Assembly (NCBI GenBank): GCA_950097015.1
Contig: CATNEN010000007.1
Location: 11,409,001-11,473,000 of the forward strand
Reading direction: 5' to 3'
DNA: 64,000 bases
DNA from: Macrostomum hystrix
Lineage: Eukaryota; Platyhelminthes; Macrostomidae
A program made the position numbers and the translations under genes. The notes under the pieces were generated by a model. It was not told the origin of the DNA. It did no database searches and worked only from the letters and a program-made list of their open reading frames with translations. Below are positions 53,804 through 64,000 of this stretch, one piece after another; the first letter of the stretch is position 1, and every line of letters begins with the position of its first letter.

Positions 53804-54822
53804 CTAATGTAGCAAATCGAACCCAGGAAGGATGTCCATAACGATACATCGCAGCACTGGTAATTGGTGGCCTCGAACAGACAAAGTAACGTCAGCCTCC
53901 CATTCACATTCTGCTGAGTCACCATTCATCATCGTGACCCTCTCGTGAACGGGACGTTTTTTAACTCCAGTAACTCGTGAAGAAACGATGGACCGCGAAC
54001 AACCAGTATCTACTAAAGCAGTAACGACCAAACTATTAACATGAACACTTAACGATGGTAGGTGCGCCGGTGCACAAGGAAGCCCGTTGGCGCAAACATT
54101 CCGCGCTTCCATCACTCGTTTTTTTGAAAATCGGCGCGCTGCGGGCATCGAGCAGCCACATGTCCCGCTTTTCCACAAACAAAACAACCTTGATTCGCTC
54201 GGTTGCGTTCCATGCACTCTTTGCTCACATGGCCCTCCTTGCCGCACGAGTAGCACGACATCACTTTGTTGCGTGGGGCGAACTTTCCAGCGCTTCGCGC
54301 ATTTCCTGCGCTCGAGACAACACAGCAGGACTCGCGACTGATCGTTAAGTTTCTAGCTTTCTCCGCTAGTTCATGGAGTTCGAGCTCTTTTAGAGAGCAG
54401 GAAGCGATCAGCTGCTGACTGACGGTTGCTGGAAGCCCGCGGACGAATGCGCATTTGATCCATTCTTCCCCGGGGATCTCGTCCACTAGGCGTGCAAGCC
54501 TCGTGAGATCCGCGAGAAAAACGTCCACGGACTCCCCGGGGCCGAGCCTGCGTGACACGAACTCGTCGTATGCTTTGTACTTGTTTGGGCAGAACGCTGA
54601 GGTAAGAGCCGCTTTCAGAGTTTTGTAGTCCGACTTGCTTTCCTCGTTTAGTGCCTGGTACACGGCGAACGCACCTCCCGATAGAAATAGTGGGATGAAA
54701 GCAGCCAGGTCATTCACTTTTTGGAGCTTGACAACGAGTTCGAGCTTCTGTGCCCAGCGCGAAAAATCCTCTTCACCGTCGTACTGCTTGATTATGTCGC
54801 TGAATTTGACTGCGCTTGCCAT
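53804..54822 (-). mobile_element. Ty3-like LTR-retrotransposon gag and protease fragment
   Basis: The Gag frame runs from ATG 54822 to a stop at 54112: a capsid-like region (DFSRWAQKLELVVKLQKVND, LGPGESVDVFLADLTRLARL) then two CCHC zinc knuckles (CYSCGKEGHVSKEC, CFVCGKAGHVAARC). A second frame, offset by -1 and overlapping, carries the aspartic protease motif LVDTGCSRSIVSS and ends with a stop at 53804. The overlap contains a canonical slippery heptamer A AAA AAC at 54124-54118. Reverse transcriptase and integrase are not found in the window, and no LTR is recognised, so this is a 5' fragment. The open frame extends upstream to 54936, but Gag similarity starts at the internal Met. Confidence 0.85.
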
Positions 54823-54936
54823 CGTTGCGTATTGCCGCGATAGCTTGTGGTCTAATGTATTTGTGTAGATAGCAAAGCCCGGGGTTACCACGAAAGCTAG
54901 AGCCGCAAACACTCTTAACGCGGTCCTCGCAAACAA

Positions 54937-56126
54937 ACAGGTAGAACGAATTGTCTATGGGATATTTAGCTGCAACGGTCAAATACTAGTTTCTATATAA
55001 TGAAAGTACAACACATATAAAAGTACAACACACCCTTCCGGGTCGTTTCCTGTGATGGCGCAGACCACAGCTCCCCTTCCTTCGCTCTCTTGACCACGGA
55101 GGTGATGACGTCGACTCCCTTTAACTTCTTGATCTCTTCATTGCCTTTGGCCAGTTTTTCTTCGCAGCTGGCACCCCGACTTCCAGAGATGGTGACAACT
55201 CTCCAGCCCTTTGTCAACAGACGTTGGCGAATACGTCTGCTAGCTAAAGCATACCTCACTGAGCCTTCTTTGCTTCTGAGCAGCCTACAAGGCGCCAGGT
55301 CCAGGTGGCTTCTCAGACAGCTCTGAGCGGGTGCAGGTTGAACTCAAGCAGTGAGGGCCACGTCAACGGGAGTGCTGGGCACGACCAAGCCATGATCCTG
55401 GCCCCATTGTTCTGCACCACCTCCAGACGTCTCCAGGACTCAGCGGTGATCCAGAGGATCCAAGCAGCAGCATTCCACTGCATCCCAGTCCTAGACAGTG
55501 CCGTCGTCTCGGCTTAGGATGTCCAATTTCTCACTGACCTTTGAGCTCATAGCTTCAGCGTGTTTATTAAAATTGATGCTCGGTTCGTTGGTCTGGCCCA
55601 GGAACTTAGGATGCTTTTTTAAAGGAGGCTCGCAACGGCTGTGCCAACAGGGTGCGCAGAGATGACAGTTGTGGGGCCAACGAGGGGCATGAATTCTAAC
55701 CCGGGTTGGGGAACTTATGCCTGAGGCGTGGAGACCTCCAGTCCGCAGCCTGTCAACCGTACTTCAGCAGCACACCGCCAAGCAGGCTCCCAAGCATTAT
55801 TCGAATCTGGCTGCGAACCCTACTGAGTGTCTGGATTCTGATTTGTCTGAGAAAATACGAGCTTAGTATAGTGGTGTCGCTGTTTATTCAGTGGTGTACA
55901 GTTTGTTCAGTGGTGCACAGTTTATTCAGTTTATTCATCAGAAACAGTCATAAAGTCGTTTTTCTCCGTTATGATGGAGTCATTGAGAAAAAGGAGCAAT
56001 AAAACCTTCTTTGTTCATATTTGCAAGTCAGATCTAACTACAGTGGCGCAGTACTGCATGGCTTTCCAAGAAAAACTGACAGCTCTAAGTCAGATGGGCA
56101 AAGTTGCCCCGAGAGAGTCATGGCCT
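54937..56126. other. Region between the retroelement and the GPCR gene
   Basis: No recognisable protein. An 88-codon minus-strand frame at 55259-54993 is Lys-rich without a family match. Minus-strand AATAAA signals (plus TTTATT) near 55921-55940 could serve the GPCR gene. Remnant 5' retroelement sequence may lie at 54940-55300. Confidence 0.4.
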
Positions 56127-57161
56127 TCAAGCAGCGTTTTCCAGTCTAGACTCAGCTGCTCGCTCTGCTGCGTGGCGAGCACCTGCAGCGGACACGCCAG
56201 ACAGGGCGTAGTTGCCGCCCTCAGATGCACCCAGCCGAGGGCTCAGATTGCAGCATGTAAAAATGAAACGCCTAAAGCCCGGCACAAAAATGAAGAATAT
56301 GATAGGGTTCACCAAGCTGTTCATTGTGACCAAGAAGGAGTCCAAGAGTTGTACGAACCGCGAGCCCAACGGGTCGCCAGTGACAGAGCCCATAAGGAAC
56401 AGCAGGGAGTCCAGGGCGAAGAGGGCCACAAAGGCGCAGCAGGTCACCCCGGAGGTGATGGTCAGTCGCTTGGCCGCAGAGCTGATGTTCCTATTTCCGC
56501 TCGCCTGAATCGATTTGGATCTCATCAGCTTGACAATGATTGCCGAATAGGTGCTTATAAACGTCAGGGTAGGGAAAATCCACAGTATCAGGAAGTTGGC
56601 CACACCAAAGGCGCTTAGCTGCTGCCGGTTGTAGTACTTGTAATTGCAGTACTTTTCCAATTTTCTAGTATCATTAGCTCCCTTCAACAGCCGCAAACTA
56701 TAGGGAGCAAACGTTGTACAGTAGGGAACGTGAAAGAAACACAAAGACGACGCCACCAGACAGATGAGGCACCGTAGCGTGCGCTTGTGGTTCCGCTTGT
56801 ACCAGAGCGGGACGCACAGACAAAGACAGCGCTCAATGGACAGTGAAACCAGGTTGTACACGCTCATGGTAACAAACGACCAGTACAGTAGCTGGCTAAA
56901 CACCAGGCGGCACTCGAATTCCCAGGCCAGATCTGAAGAGGATTGATTCGGCTTCGGCACAACGTACTCACGGAATTGCAGGAACAGAATGTTCGTAGCG
57001 ATGACAATCAAGTCCAGCACCGACTGGCTCCTAAACAGCGCAGCGCAGGCTTGGGTTCCAATCTTCTCCTTGAACGTGTACGCGATGAACACGGCATTGA
57101 AGAGACAGGCCGCAGACTCAACAGTGACCTCCGCAATCTTGAAGGCGCTTTTCAGATCCAT
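56127..57161 (-). CDS. Class A (rhodopsin-like) G-protein-coupled receptor, intronless
   Basis: A single 344-codon frame from ATG 57161 to the stop at 56127. Seven hydrophobic segments can be placed at about residues 10-30, 42-62, 85-112, 130-150, 188-212, 238-262 and 270-292. TM3 ends SIERCLC, an ERC variant of DRY. TM7 holds NSLVNPIIFFIF, an NPxxF variant of NPxxY. A Cys before TM3 (FECRLVF) and one in loop 2 (KYCNYKYY) can form the conserved disulphide. The N-terminus is very short and carries no signal peptide. The C-tail begins with FRRFIFTCC, a possible palmitoylation site. A CTAG acceptor-like site lies 3 nt before the ATG. The ligand is not predictable; the diverged motifs suggest a lineage-specific peptide or chemosensory receptor. 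Confidence 0.88.
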   Translation of the reverse strand: MDLKSAFKIAEVTVESAACLFNAVFIAYTFKEKIGTQACAALFRSQSVLDLIVIATNILFLQFREYVVPKPNQSSSDLAWEFECRLVFSQLLYWSFVTMSVYNLVSLSIERCLCLCVPLWYKRNHKRTLRCLICLVASSLCFFHVPYCTTFAPYSLRLLKGANDTRKLEKYCNYKYYNRQQLSAFGVANFLILWIFPTLTFISTYSAIIVKLMRSKSIQASGNRNISSAAKRLTITSGVTCCAFVALFALDSLLFLMGSVTGDPLGSRFVQLLDSFLVTMNSLVNPIIFFIFVPGFRRFIFTCCNLSPRLGASEGGNYALSGVSAAGARHAAERAAESRLENAA

Positions 57162-58628
57162 GAGCTAGCGAAGCAACGGGTCCACGACCAGTAGCGAAGC
57201 GGCGCTTAGTTCTAAAATGTGATTTTGATTTTGGCTCGTGTTTTAATTCGCTTAAAGACGGCTCTGATTCGTTAGTTTGGGGGCTAAAAAGGAAGTTCAA
57301 AGTAGAACTCTTTGAGTTAATGTTTTTCGGAATTCACTTTTCAATTAATTGAAGCGGTACCATCGCACTCAATGACCTGCGCTGCACGATGCAGTTGAGA
57401 AAAAAGAACGAATTCAGCAGATAAAAACTCTGAATAAAAAGTTAAAAAATCTGACTTGCTTTTTTGTAATTTTAGATGAGTCATAAAAAAGCAAGCTGGG
57501 TTAGAAGTTTCCAGTTTCAGACTATATAAAAAGCTCAAGAAGCCGAGGCTGATTCCCACTGATGGCGCCAGGTGAGCTTCTAACACTGCATCAAGTGCTA
57601 TGCGCGGAGAAAAATTTTAGAGCAAATTGCCAGCAGCTTTCATTTCCTATCGAGGTGTTTTTCTATTAGGCAAACTTTTAAACACTTACGTACGTACTTA
57701 CACAGATGTCGCTCTGGATTGATTTTGAGTTGTTCGGTGATCTTTCACTAAAACAAAATTAATTCCACTTTGAATTTACGGGGTCAGCTATGCGAACAAG
57801 AGTTCGTACTCCAGATGACTTTAGGACTCTAGGAGCTTCTCTGGCCTAAACACATGAAGCCTGGGTGGGTGCTGAACGAGCCCCTTATAAGGCTTGGCCA
57901 GCTGGGGTGTTCGCAGCTGCCACTTAATATCAGATTCCAAATTTACCTTTTCGATACTTTAGTTTTATTGACCATGCTGTTGTATGGTCATGTTTTGGAC
58001 TTGCTTCTCTAAGAGAGTGCTTCTATAAGACTTCTATTTTTATGTTTTCATACATTTTCTACACATTTTTACAATATTCTGGCTCTCTCTATAGATGTTT
58101 AAAACCATTTAAAGGTGAGTTGATTGCCGAAGAGAAAGAGCTAGTGCCATTGTGAAGAAGCACAGAGCGGGCAGTGTACATGTTTTTACGCCATCGCGTG
58201 TTTTTTAACTCGTTATTAAGCATTCTAAAAAAAGCATGCCATGCCTAAAACTCGGAAGACATGGCTTGAAAGGACGAAGCGTCTGTTAAAAAAATATGAA
58301 GTCAGTTTCGCCAAAGAAAAGCTGTTCCAAGACGACAAGATGAGCGGAAAAACAAGATTCGATTAGTTAAAGCTAAAAAAGACCAGCAACTGTGAGCAGA
58401 AAGTCTGGGTATTATCATCAATATGATTTTAACAATTCCAGCTGATTGATTCTGAAGATCCAAAATTCAAGAATTGTCGAAGGTTTTAACGAATGTACGT
58501 AGAAAGAATATTCTGAATTGAATAAGTCGGGTTTTTTATTAATGCACAGTACTTTTATGAAGCGATAGTCACAAAAATGTTTGCTCGCACTTCCACAAAT
58601 TGCGAGAGACCGTATCAATTATCGGAGA
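57162..58628. other. AT-rich intergenic region with one 41-codon open frame
   Basis: The plus-strand frame 58241-58366 begins MPKTRKTWLERTKRLLKKYE and is Lys/Arg-rich, with no recognised family. It may be a small peptide gene or chance. Minus-strand AATAAA at 58540-58535 suits the transporter gene ending at 58629. Nothing else is seen. Confidence 0.3.
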
Positions 58629-60214
58629 TCAAGTCTGCTCGGTCGGCAGCAGCGACTCCAGTTCTTCTGTTCTAGCGTCTTCTTCGTCGTCGTCTACCTC
58701 TGTCAACTGCATCGCCATCGGCAGAGCCACGAGCTTATGGTATGCTGAGCAGGCTAGGAGAAAGAGAAGCGCCACCATGTGATAAAAGTACGAGTACATG
58801 CGGGGCGCCTCGCTGACCGGCACCGAGGCGGAGATGATTAGCAGGGCGATGCGACTGAACAGGTTTGACAAGCCCCATACCGTGAACATGATGCCCATGA
58901 CAAGTGACTCGGCACCTTTAGGCATGATCTGCTGGCTCACATCGTAGGCACCTGTCATGAGTAGCACCTCCGTGATGGCGTCCACAACTGACGCCACAGT
59001 ATAAACTGCAACCCCCGTCGCTGAACTAGTTCTTCCGACAGCCGTGAAGATCATGAGGCCCACCGAAACTGCAGCTTCAAGTAGAACCCCGAGCTGCATG
59101 CGTGGCCCAATCGGCAGCTGGCGCCTGCTGAGCGAGGCTGCAATGATCAGAGCCAGACAGCTGACCAGCATTGCAGAAAGGTTCAGCATTTTTGGCGAAA
59201 CAGAAAAATGACCATTCTTGTTTTCCGTTACGTTAAGGTAGAAGTTAATCTCGATTTCGTATACCATTGGCCTGGTGTCGGCGACTGTGAAAAGAAACAA
59301 AATAAGACCACAGAATATTAGAAAGTATCGCTTCAACCTACGCCGGTGTGGCATTTGAAATGACTCCTGACTGAATTGACCAGCAGGTACAAGAAATGAC
59401 AATACCAGATATAGAATGCTGATGCCAATGTAAATTATTGAAGAATTCGGACCCAGCGACTCGTTTTTGTTTAACGGCATCAGCTGAAATGCGATCAGTT
59501 CTCCAGCAACGGCCATTGAGTAGTATATATTGCAGACACGATAGTGCATTGCCTATGCTTTTTGAACCAGCTGAATATGCAATATAGTATACTAGATTGG
59601 TTGAGCCCGAAGAAGACTGGTAGAAACAGCCACGTGATTATAATAAATGGTGAAGCGTAGCACATCAGGCCCAGGTACACTGACACTGCCAGGAGGATGG
59701 TCGACATCAGCATCACGCAGCCGCCAATCTGCAGGACTCGGACACAGCCGAGGTAGGCACTCGCCAGCAGTCCACCGAGAATCGGCAGCATGTATCGCGA
59801 AGTGTAAATCCACGACGTCACAGACGCGAGCGAGCTGCTAGACCTCAGCTCATTGTTGTACTGGCAAGTTAAACTTTCATTCAAAGAATTGTGACTGCCC
59901 TTGACTGACACTGACAGATTGTTTTCCACCAGGTGAAAATCGGAGGGATTTTCGATTGTGAAAATCGGCTCGATAATCTTGGTGCACAGTTTCATCAAAC
60001 AGGTTACAAAAATGCCTCTCAGAGCCACTGAAAGCATTTTCTGAGCCTGCGCAGATTCGCTAACCGTCACAAGCCTGTAGCCGATCGGGTCTGCTTTGAC
60101 TGCAACTAGAGCGTTGATTTCACGATGGATTTCGCAATATTTCAAAATTTTCTCGCAGTGGATATTTAAGTTGCGCTCAAAGTGTAGAGCGAAGTATTTT
60201 ACTACCTGCGACAT
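58629..60214 (-). CDS. SLC15/POT (NPF) family-like peptide transporter, reading frame interrupted
   Basis: The first frame starts at ATG 60214, directly after a TCTGTGCAG acceptor, and contains WIYTSRYMLPILGGLLASAY, the POT-type Pro-Gly-Gly signature at the second/third helix. It then has FFGLNQSS and SWFKKHRQ, matching the FG..F...KGRQ...F.W stretch. The second frame continues NIYYSMAVAGELIAF (matching the FYL.INAGSL helix) through several membrane segments to AITEVLLMTGAYDVSQQIMP, the late POT helix motif, and stops at 58629. The frames differ at about 59550-59545 with no credible intron between them. An indel error, a pseudogene or ribosomal frameshifting would each explain this. A large acidic, Ser-rich loop and an acidic C-tail are present. 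Expected role: proton-coupled uptake of peptides or similar solutes at a membrane; the family is strongly diverged here. Confidence 0.65.
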
Positions 60215-60229
60215 CTGCACAGACAGCAA

Positions 60230-61117
60230 GGTGAGTGCACCTTTTTAAAGGTACGGAGAGCGCTTAGTGTTCTAAACCTAGAATCAAGCTTTTGTATCTC
60301 TACAAAGCAGAGCGTATCAGTTGCCTTGCACACAGGACTGGACATACCACGAGACAGACAAGTTTCAAGCCTACATTTTTGCCATATACTCGTAGCTTTG
60401 TTATGCTCGGCAACCTTTACTTCGATCATATTCTCTTCGAAGCGTATTATGTTGCTGTAAGCGCTTTAGCCTTTCTTTCAGACCTTACATGCGAGCGTAA
60501 TAAATTTTAAACAGAAAAGTGTGCTACTGATAAATACAGTCTCGCATTTTCAGCGTATTATTTTAGACTTTTTGCTGCACCGCGCACAAGGATGATGAAG
60601 GATATGTGAAGGATATGAAGGAACCGTGGTTTGCGTTGGCGAGTTGCATAGGAAAATCCGGTTTTGTTCTGTTGCTCTTAACCATTATTAGATATAGTAC
60701 ATAGTATTGTATCAAAATACCAGAGTACCAAATACCAAATACCAAAGTACCAGTAAGCTTTGCAGTACCTGCTGATTTACTAGTATGTAGGTAAAGCATG
60801 AAAGCCTGATGAAATGTGCAAATATGAAAGCAGGTCAACTTTAGGTGATGGAATCCTAAGTTATATTCACATACGAGTGCCTCGTAGCTTATTTTAACAG
60901 ATTTTTACGAAATTTTACAAGACAAAACGTTCAAGTACGGGTTAATTGTCTACCAGGTGATCCGATCATCTAATGTGAAGGGTTAATTGTCTACCAGGTG
61001 ATCCGATCATCTAATATGATGAGTTAAGTTTAGCACCAGTTTATTTTTTCAAAAAGCATTTTTTTGCAAAAGCAAATCCGCACAGAAAAAAAAATTCTGC
61101 ATCGTCAGTGGCTGAAG
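60230..61117. other. Intergenic region between transporter and PanK
   Basis: A 41-bp tandem duplication, TTAATTGTCTACCAGGTGAT..., occurs at 60938-61018. The minus-strand poly(A) signal (TTTATT on plus, 61040-61045) lies about 75 nt past the PanK stop. Short CCAAATACCAAA repeats occur near 60720-60750. No gene. Confidence 0.5.
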
Positions 61118-62745
61118 TCAAGAGCTAGCACCATCCACAGCCTGCTGCTGCTGCTGCTGCTGCATGAAGGCCAGGTACTTAAGTTCATCCTCGGGCTTGC
61201 TAATCATTGCTCCAACGGCCCCGGTGTGACCGGTTTTTAGGAACTTCACATCAATTGATTCCTGTCGATGACAGAATGCAAGGTGAACAATGGAAACAAA
61301 GCTTCAATGTGCAACTGAACTGCGATTAAAAAGAAAGACAAACACTCACTCCAGTAAACAGACGCACGCTCTTCAGGATCTCTGACCGAATGAGCTCGTG
61401 GCGGAAGAAGTTGCCGCCCATGTACAGCTTGGGAATCTTTGAGGCCTGAGCGGCTATCGCCAGGTTGCTGAATGCGTTGTAGGCGAAGCTGAACACCAGA
61501 GAGTGTGCAATGTCCTCACGAGCTAGGTCAGACACTGAGGAGATTCGGCGAAGGTGAGGAAATCACTTGACGAAGAAGGATTCATTTTTTAATGACAGGC
61601 AACCCAAAGCATTAATCATAGCCTTACGCTTTTTGTCAGTGTCAATTACTTTGCCGAATGAAAAGATGGGCAGGTTCGGCGGAAACTGGCCGTACGGCGA
61701 GTTTGGGTCGTTGGCCAGGACGTCCTTGACTTCGGTATCAACGTTATTGCGCCTGCCGCGACTGGCAAGCTCCAGGATCTCATCATAGTCGTCAGTGCCG
61801 AGCAGCAGCTTGGCCAAGCCGAGGAAGCTGCGGCCGGCGAACCACAGGCCGCCCACCATGTCGGACATTCCGTTCTCCTCGATCTGAAAGTGAAGGTTCA
61901 GATTCTCCCATTTGACTAGTATTTATAAAAATTTTAAATTTGTTTCCCTAAACAAACCTTGAGAATGCCTCCACCGGATCCCATAAAAAGCATCATGCAC
62001 GGAAACTTCTGACCGTGCACCAGTTCTCCCATATCCCGCTTCGCTTTCAAGACGAGCTGCTTGATAAAGTTGTTGGACTCGAGTCCTTCTAGTTCGGACA
62101 TGTCGAGCTCGGGCTCCGGGTAGCAGATGTCCGCATCATCGCCGCAGCCGATGAGCCAGTGCGTGCCGCGGCCCTGCGTCAGGAACTCGTTGATGAACTG
62201 GATTCTGCGGAGAGAAACGTGGCAATCGATGTCCTTTTCAGTTCAAAACCATATGTGCGTCAGACGACCTACTAAAGTTACCTGAATGACATTCCTAAGC
62301 GGTAAACTATGCAGAGGCGTGGTCTTTTACTAGCGCCAACTAAGAAACAGCAGCACTCACTCGAGTCCCAGCTTCTCTTTGATCAGCTCTTTGTGGATGT
62401 CACAACCAGCGCCTGTCACGTGCAGCTTTGAGCCCGGCACCTGAACCACCATGCCCTTCTCTTTCAGGTAGTCCAGACCGGCCTCGAAGTGGGAGTTCTT
62501 GAACAGGGCGAAGTGCAGGTTGTAGTGCTCGTCATCCTTCACGGTGCTAAACAAGACCTTCGTCAGGGTGCAGCCTGTACGGTAAATGTGTGTTGGGCAC
62601 TATCACAATATCTATATCACTGCGTCACCAAAGTCTATAACAAATAGCTCATACCTCTGTCCAATCCACCGACAACTCCGACGCCCTCAAAGTGCGACTT
62701 CTTGACAGCAACAACCTTTTCTTCCAGCAGGAACTCTTGGCTCAT
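61118..62745 (-). CDS. PANK: Pantothenate kinase (eukaryotic type II PanK)
   Basis: Six exons, 62745-62655, 62574-62361, 62204-61958, 61883-61628, 61534-61350 and 61261-61118, join by GT-AG introns of about 70-160 bp (phases 1, 2, 0, 1, 0) into 378 residues. PanK catalyses ATP-dependent phosphorylation of pantothenate, the first step of CoA synthesis. Family landmarks: a nucleotide-binding start GGLDRGCTLTKVLF, VTGAGCDIHKEL, then MLFMGSGGGIL, GGLWFAGRSFLGLAKLL with ELASRG and NNVD, FSFGKV, DLAREDIAHSLVFSFAYN, LYMGGNFFRHE and TGHTGAVGAM. The phosphate-binding DIGGT core is altered (LDRGCT), so activity should not be assumed. The exon 4 end is chosen at C|GTAAGG because it restores DTDKKLSDLARE, as in the family; reading on gives an early stop. 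The C-terminus has seven Gln encoded by a CAG run. Confidence 0.9.
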
Positions 62746-63454
62746 TCTAGGGCTTCTTTGCCTTGGCTGAAGTGCTTTCGTGAGTCTAGCTAAAATGGCT
62801 GCAAGCAAGTGTAGATTGCTGGTTTTACTGTCGATTTTATATAGAAAATGCGACTTAAAATCTGCATTCAGCTGCTCTTATCAGGTCGTCAGTGCCTGGG
62901 TCTTACCTGAAGCTCCACCTTCGGCTTATCAGTTTTGAGACTTCCAAAATTGTATTTGGGGTCTGGTGTAGAGAGGTGTGATTAGTGAAAGCAGCTCATT
63001 GCTTAAATTGGACTCCATACAAAGTAAATTATGCAATTTTTTTCATTCTGAGTCAACGTTGCTCAGCTATATAATAAACTCCTTCCTTTTTAGAGGGATA
63101 TTGATTCTATAGGAATCATAGTTTATCTATTGTCTATAACTGTCAAATCAACATCATAAAAATCGTTTATGCGCGTAGAAAAATACAATACAAGTCTCTC
63201 ATTTCCGATGGAGCAAAGAAAAAATGGTTTGTCCTGCTCAGCCCAGCTTAGTCTGGGTGGTATTTTAACTTTGGTCTGCAGAAATTTTGCTATTGGACTT
63301 TGAAACAGATTTCTAACCAGCCCAGTGCGTTTTGTCGAATCCACCTTTTATAACTCGATCTTGTCTAACTCGACCTTGTATAACTCGTCCTTTGAAATGG
63401 ATAGAGGCTGAAAGCGGTAGAGTCGGTTATCTACCCGCCTAGCTACCCGCGGGA
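62746..63454. other. Upstream of PanK, no gene recognised
   Basis: Probable PanK 5' region; CACTTCAG ends 21 nt before the ATG. A three-copy 15-17-bp repeat of the type TATAACTCGATCTTG occurs at 63348-63392. A 73-codon minus-strand frame at 63344-63123 has no recognised similarity. Confidence 0.4.
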
Positions 63455-63815
63455 CTACCACTGAGAGAGGGGGAGAAGAAGGGGGAGGAGATGGAGGGGC
63501 TCAGTGGAGGTTGGGAGTGGTCTTATTGGCCTCAGGCTAGCCAGTCCCACTCGTCCCATAGGCCACAGGCATGACTGCCGTGCCTACCCCAAGCTGTGCT
63601 CGAAACAGGCGAAAAGTCTAAGGGAGCATCGGATTGCCCGGAATCGGACAAGACAGGGCCTGGGTAGCCTACTGTCGTTAGTAGTGCGGTGCGCAACTGA
63701 CTCCTAGCTTTTGGTAGCGGTGGTCGAATCGGTCTAGGCCCTTGCCACAGAACTGCGGAATGGCTATCGGCAAAGCGGATAGATGATCTAGATTCTAGGG
63801 TAGCGCCACCACCCA
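63455..63815. repeat. Dispersed repeat D3, copy 2
   Basis: Matches 48880-49125 at both ends (TTGGTC/CTTATTGGCCTCAGGCTA, ATAGGCCACA, and GCGCCACCACC) but carries about 110 bp more in the middle. The remaining bases to 64000 hold no recognisable gene. Confidence 0.6.
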
Positions 63816-64000
63816 ATACGCTACGTGGCCACCGCAGGCATTTGGGAACTTGGGTCCCCGGAGTACACAGCTCCTAGTTTATCACGCAGATCTGGACAAG
63901 CCGAAAATCGGGCATTACTGCAACTTCCGTTTTAGACTGGGGCGGGGGCCCAGGGTGGATCGAGACACGCCTCACAAGTGGATTCCTGCATTTGCGCTAC

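Noticed and set aside
61567-61628. PanK exon 4 continuing to a stop after SFFVK
   Set aside because: A strong donor C|GTAAGG at 61627 restores frame and family sequence in the next exon; the extension has no family match.

Overview
The window is animal nuclear DNA: short GT-AG introns, AATAAA poly(A) signals, no operons, standard code, and genes for spliceosomal, synaptic and GPCR proteins. The genes are compact and the sequence is extremely rich in minisatellites. Six or seven start codons lie within a few to about 40 nt of a 3' splice acceptor. That fits 5'UTR introns or spliced-leader trans-splicing and, together with the content, suggests a lophotrochozoan or flatworm-like invertebrate. 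This lineage call is weak.

Layout. 1-5846 (minus): the 5' half of PRPF8, five exons, cut off at the left edge; four of its five introns carry a minisatellite or a dispersed repeat. 6.1-10.3 kb: AT-rich, gene-poor DNA with one perfect hairpin. 10.6-11.2 kb (plus): a small unrecognised gene. 12.2-15.3 kb (minus): a synaptotagmin-like double-C2 membrane protein. 16.4-18.1 kb: two minisatellites and a tRNA-derived SINE. 18.8-23.4 kb (minus): a dual-specificity (MAPK) phosphatase with a 1.3-kb purine/pyrimidine-asymmetric array in its first intron. 24.2-41 kb: no convincing gene; minisatellites, a 9.4-kb satellite with higher-order structure, and unique stretches with many TGA(C/G)TCA (bZIP/AP-1-type) sites. 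41.4-42.4 kb (plus): a secreted SUEL/rhamnose-binding lectin whose only intron is all tandem repeat. 44.5-48.2 kb (minus): a five-exon gene for a 791-residue protein I do not recognise, all introns phase 0, three of the four filled with minisatellite. 48.4-55 kb: a second SINE copy, other dispersed repeats, a degraded non-LTR RNase H fragment, and a Ty3-like gag-protease fragment with a canonical -1 slippery site. 56.1-62.7 kb (minus): an intronless class A GPCR, an SLC15/POT-like transporter whose frame is interrupted, and a six-exon pantothenate kinase.

The genes are ordinary, unlinked housekeeping or signalling genes. The unusual signal is in the non-coding DNA. Nearly every intron longer than about 100 bp is built of tandem repeats, several repeat units carry splice-site-like motifs on the transcribed strand, and the non-repeat DNA around the phosphatase gene is strongly enriched for bZIP heptamers. 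All identifications come from reading translated exons and recalled family motifs; no database search was run.
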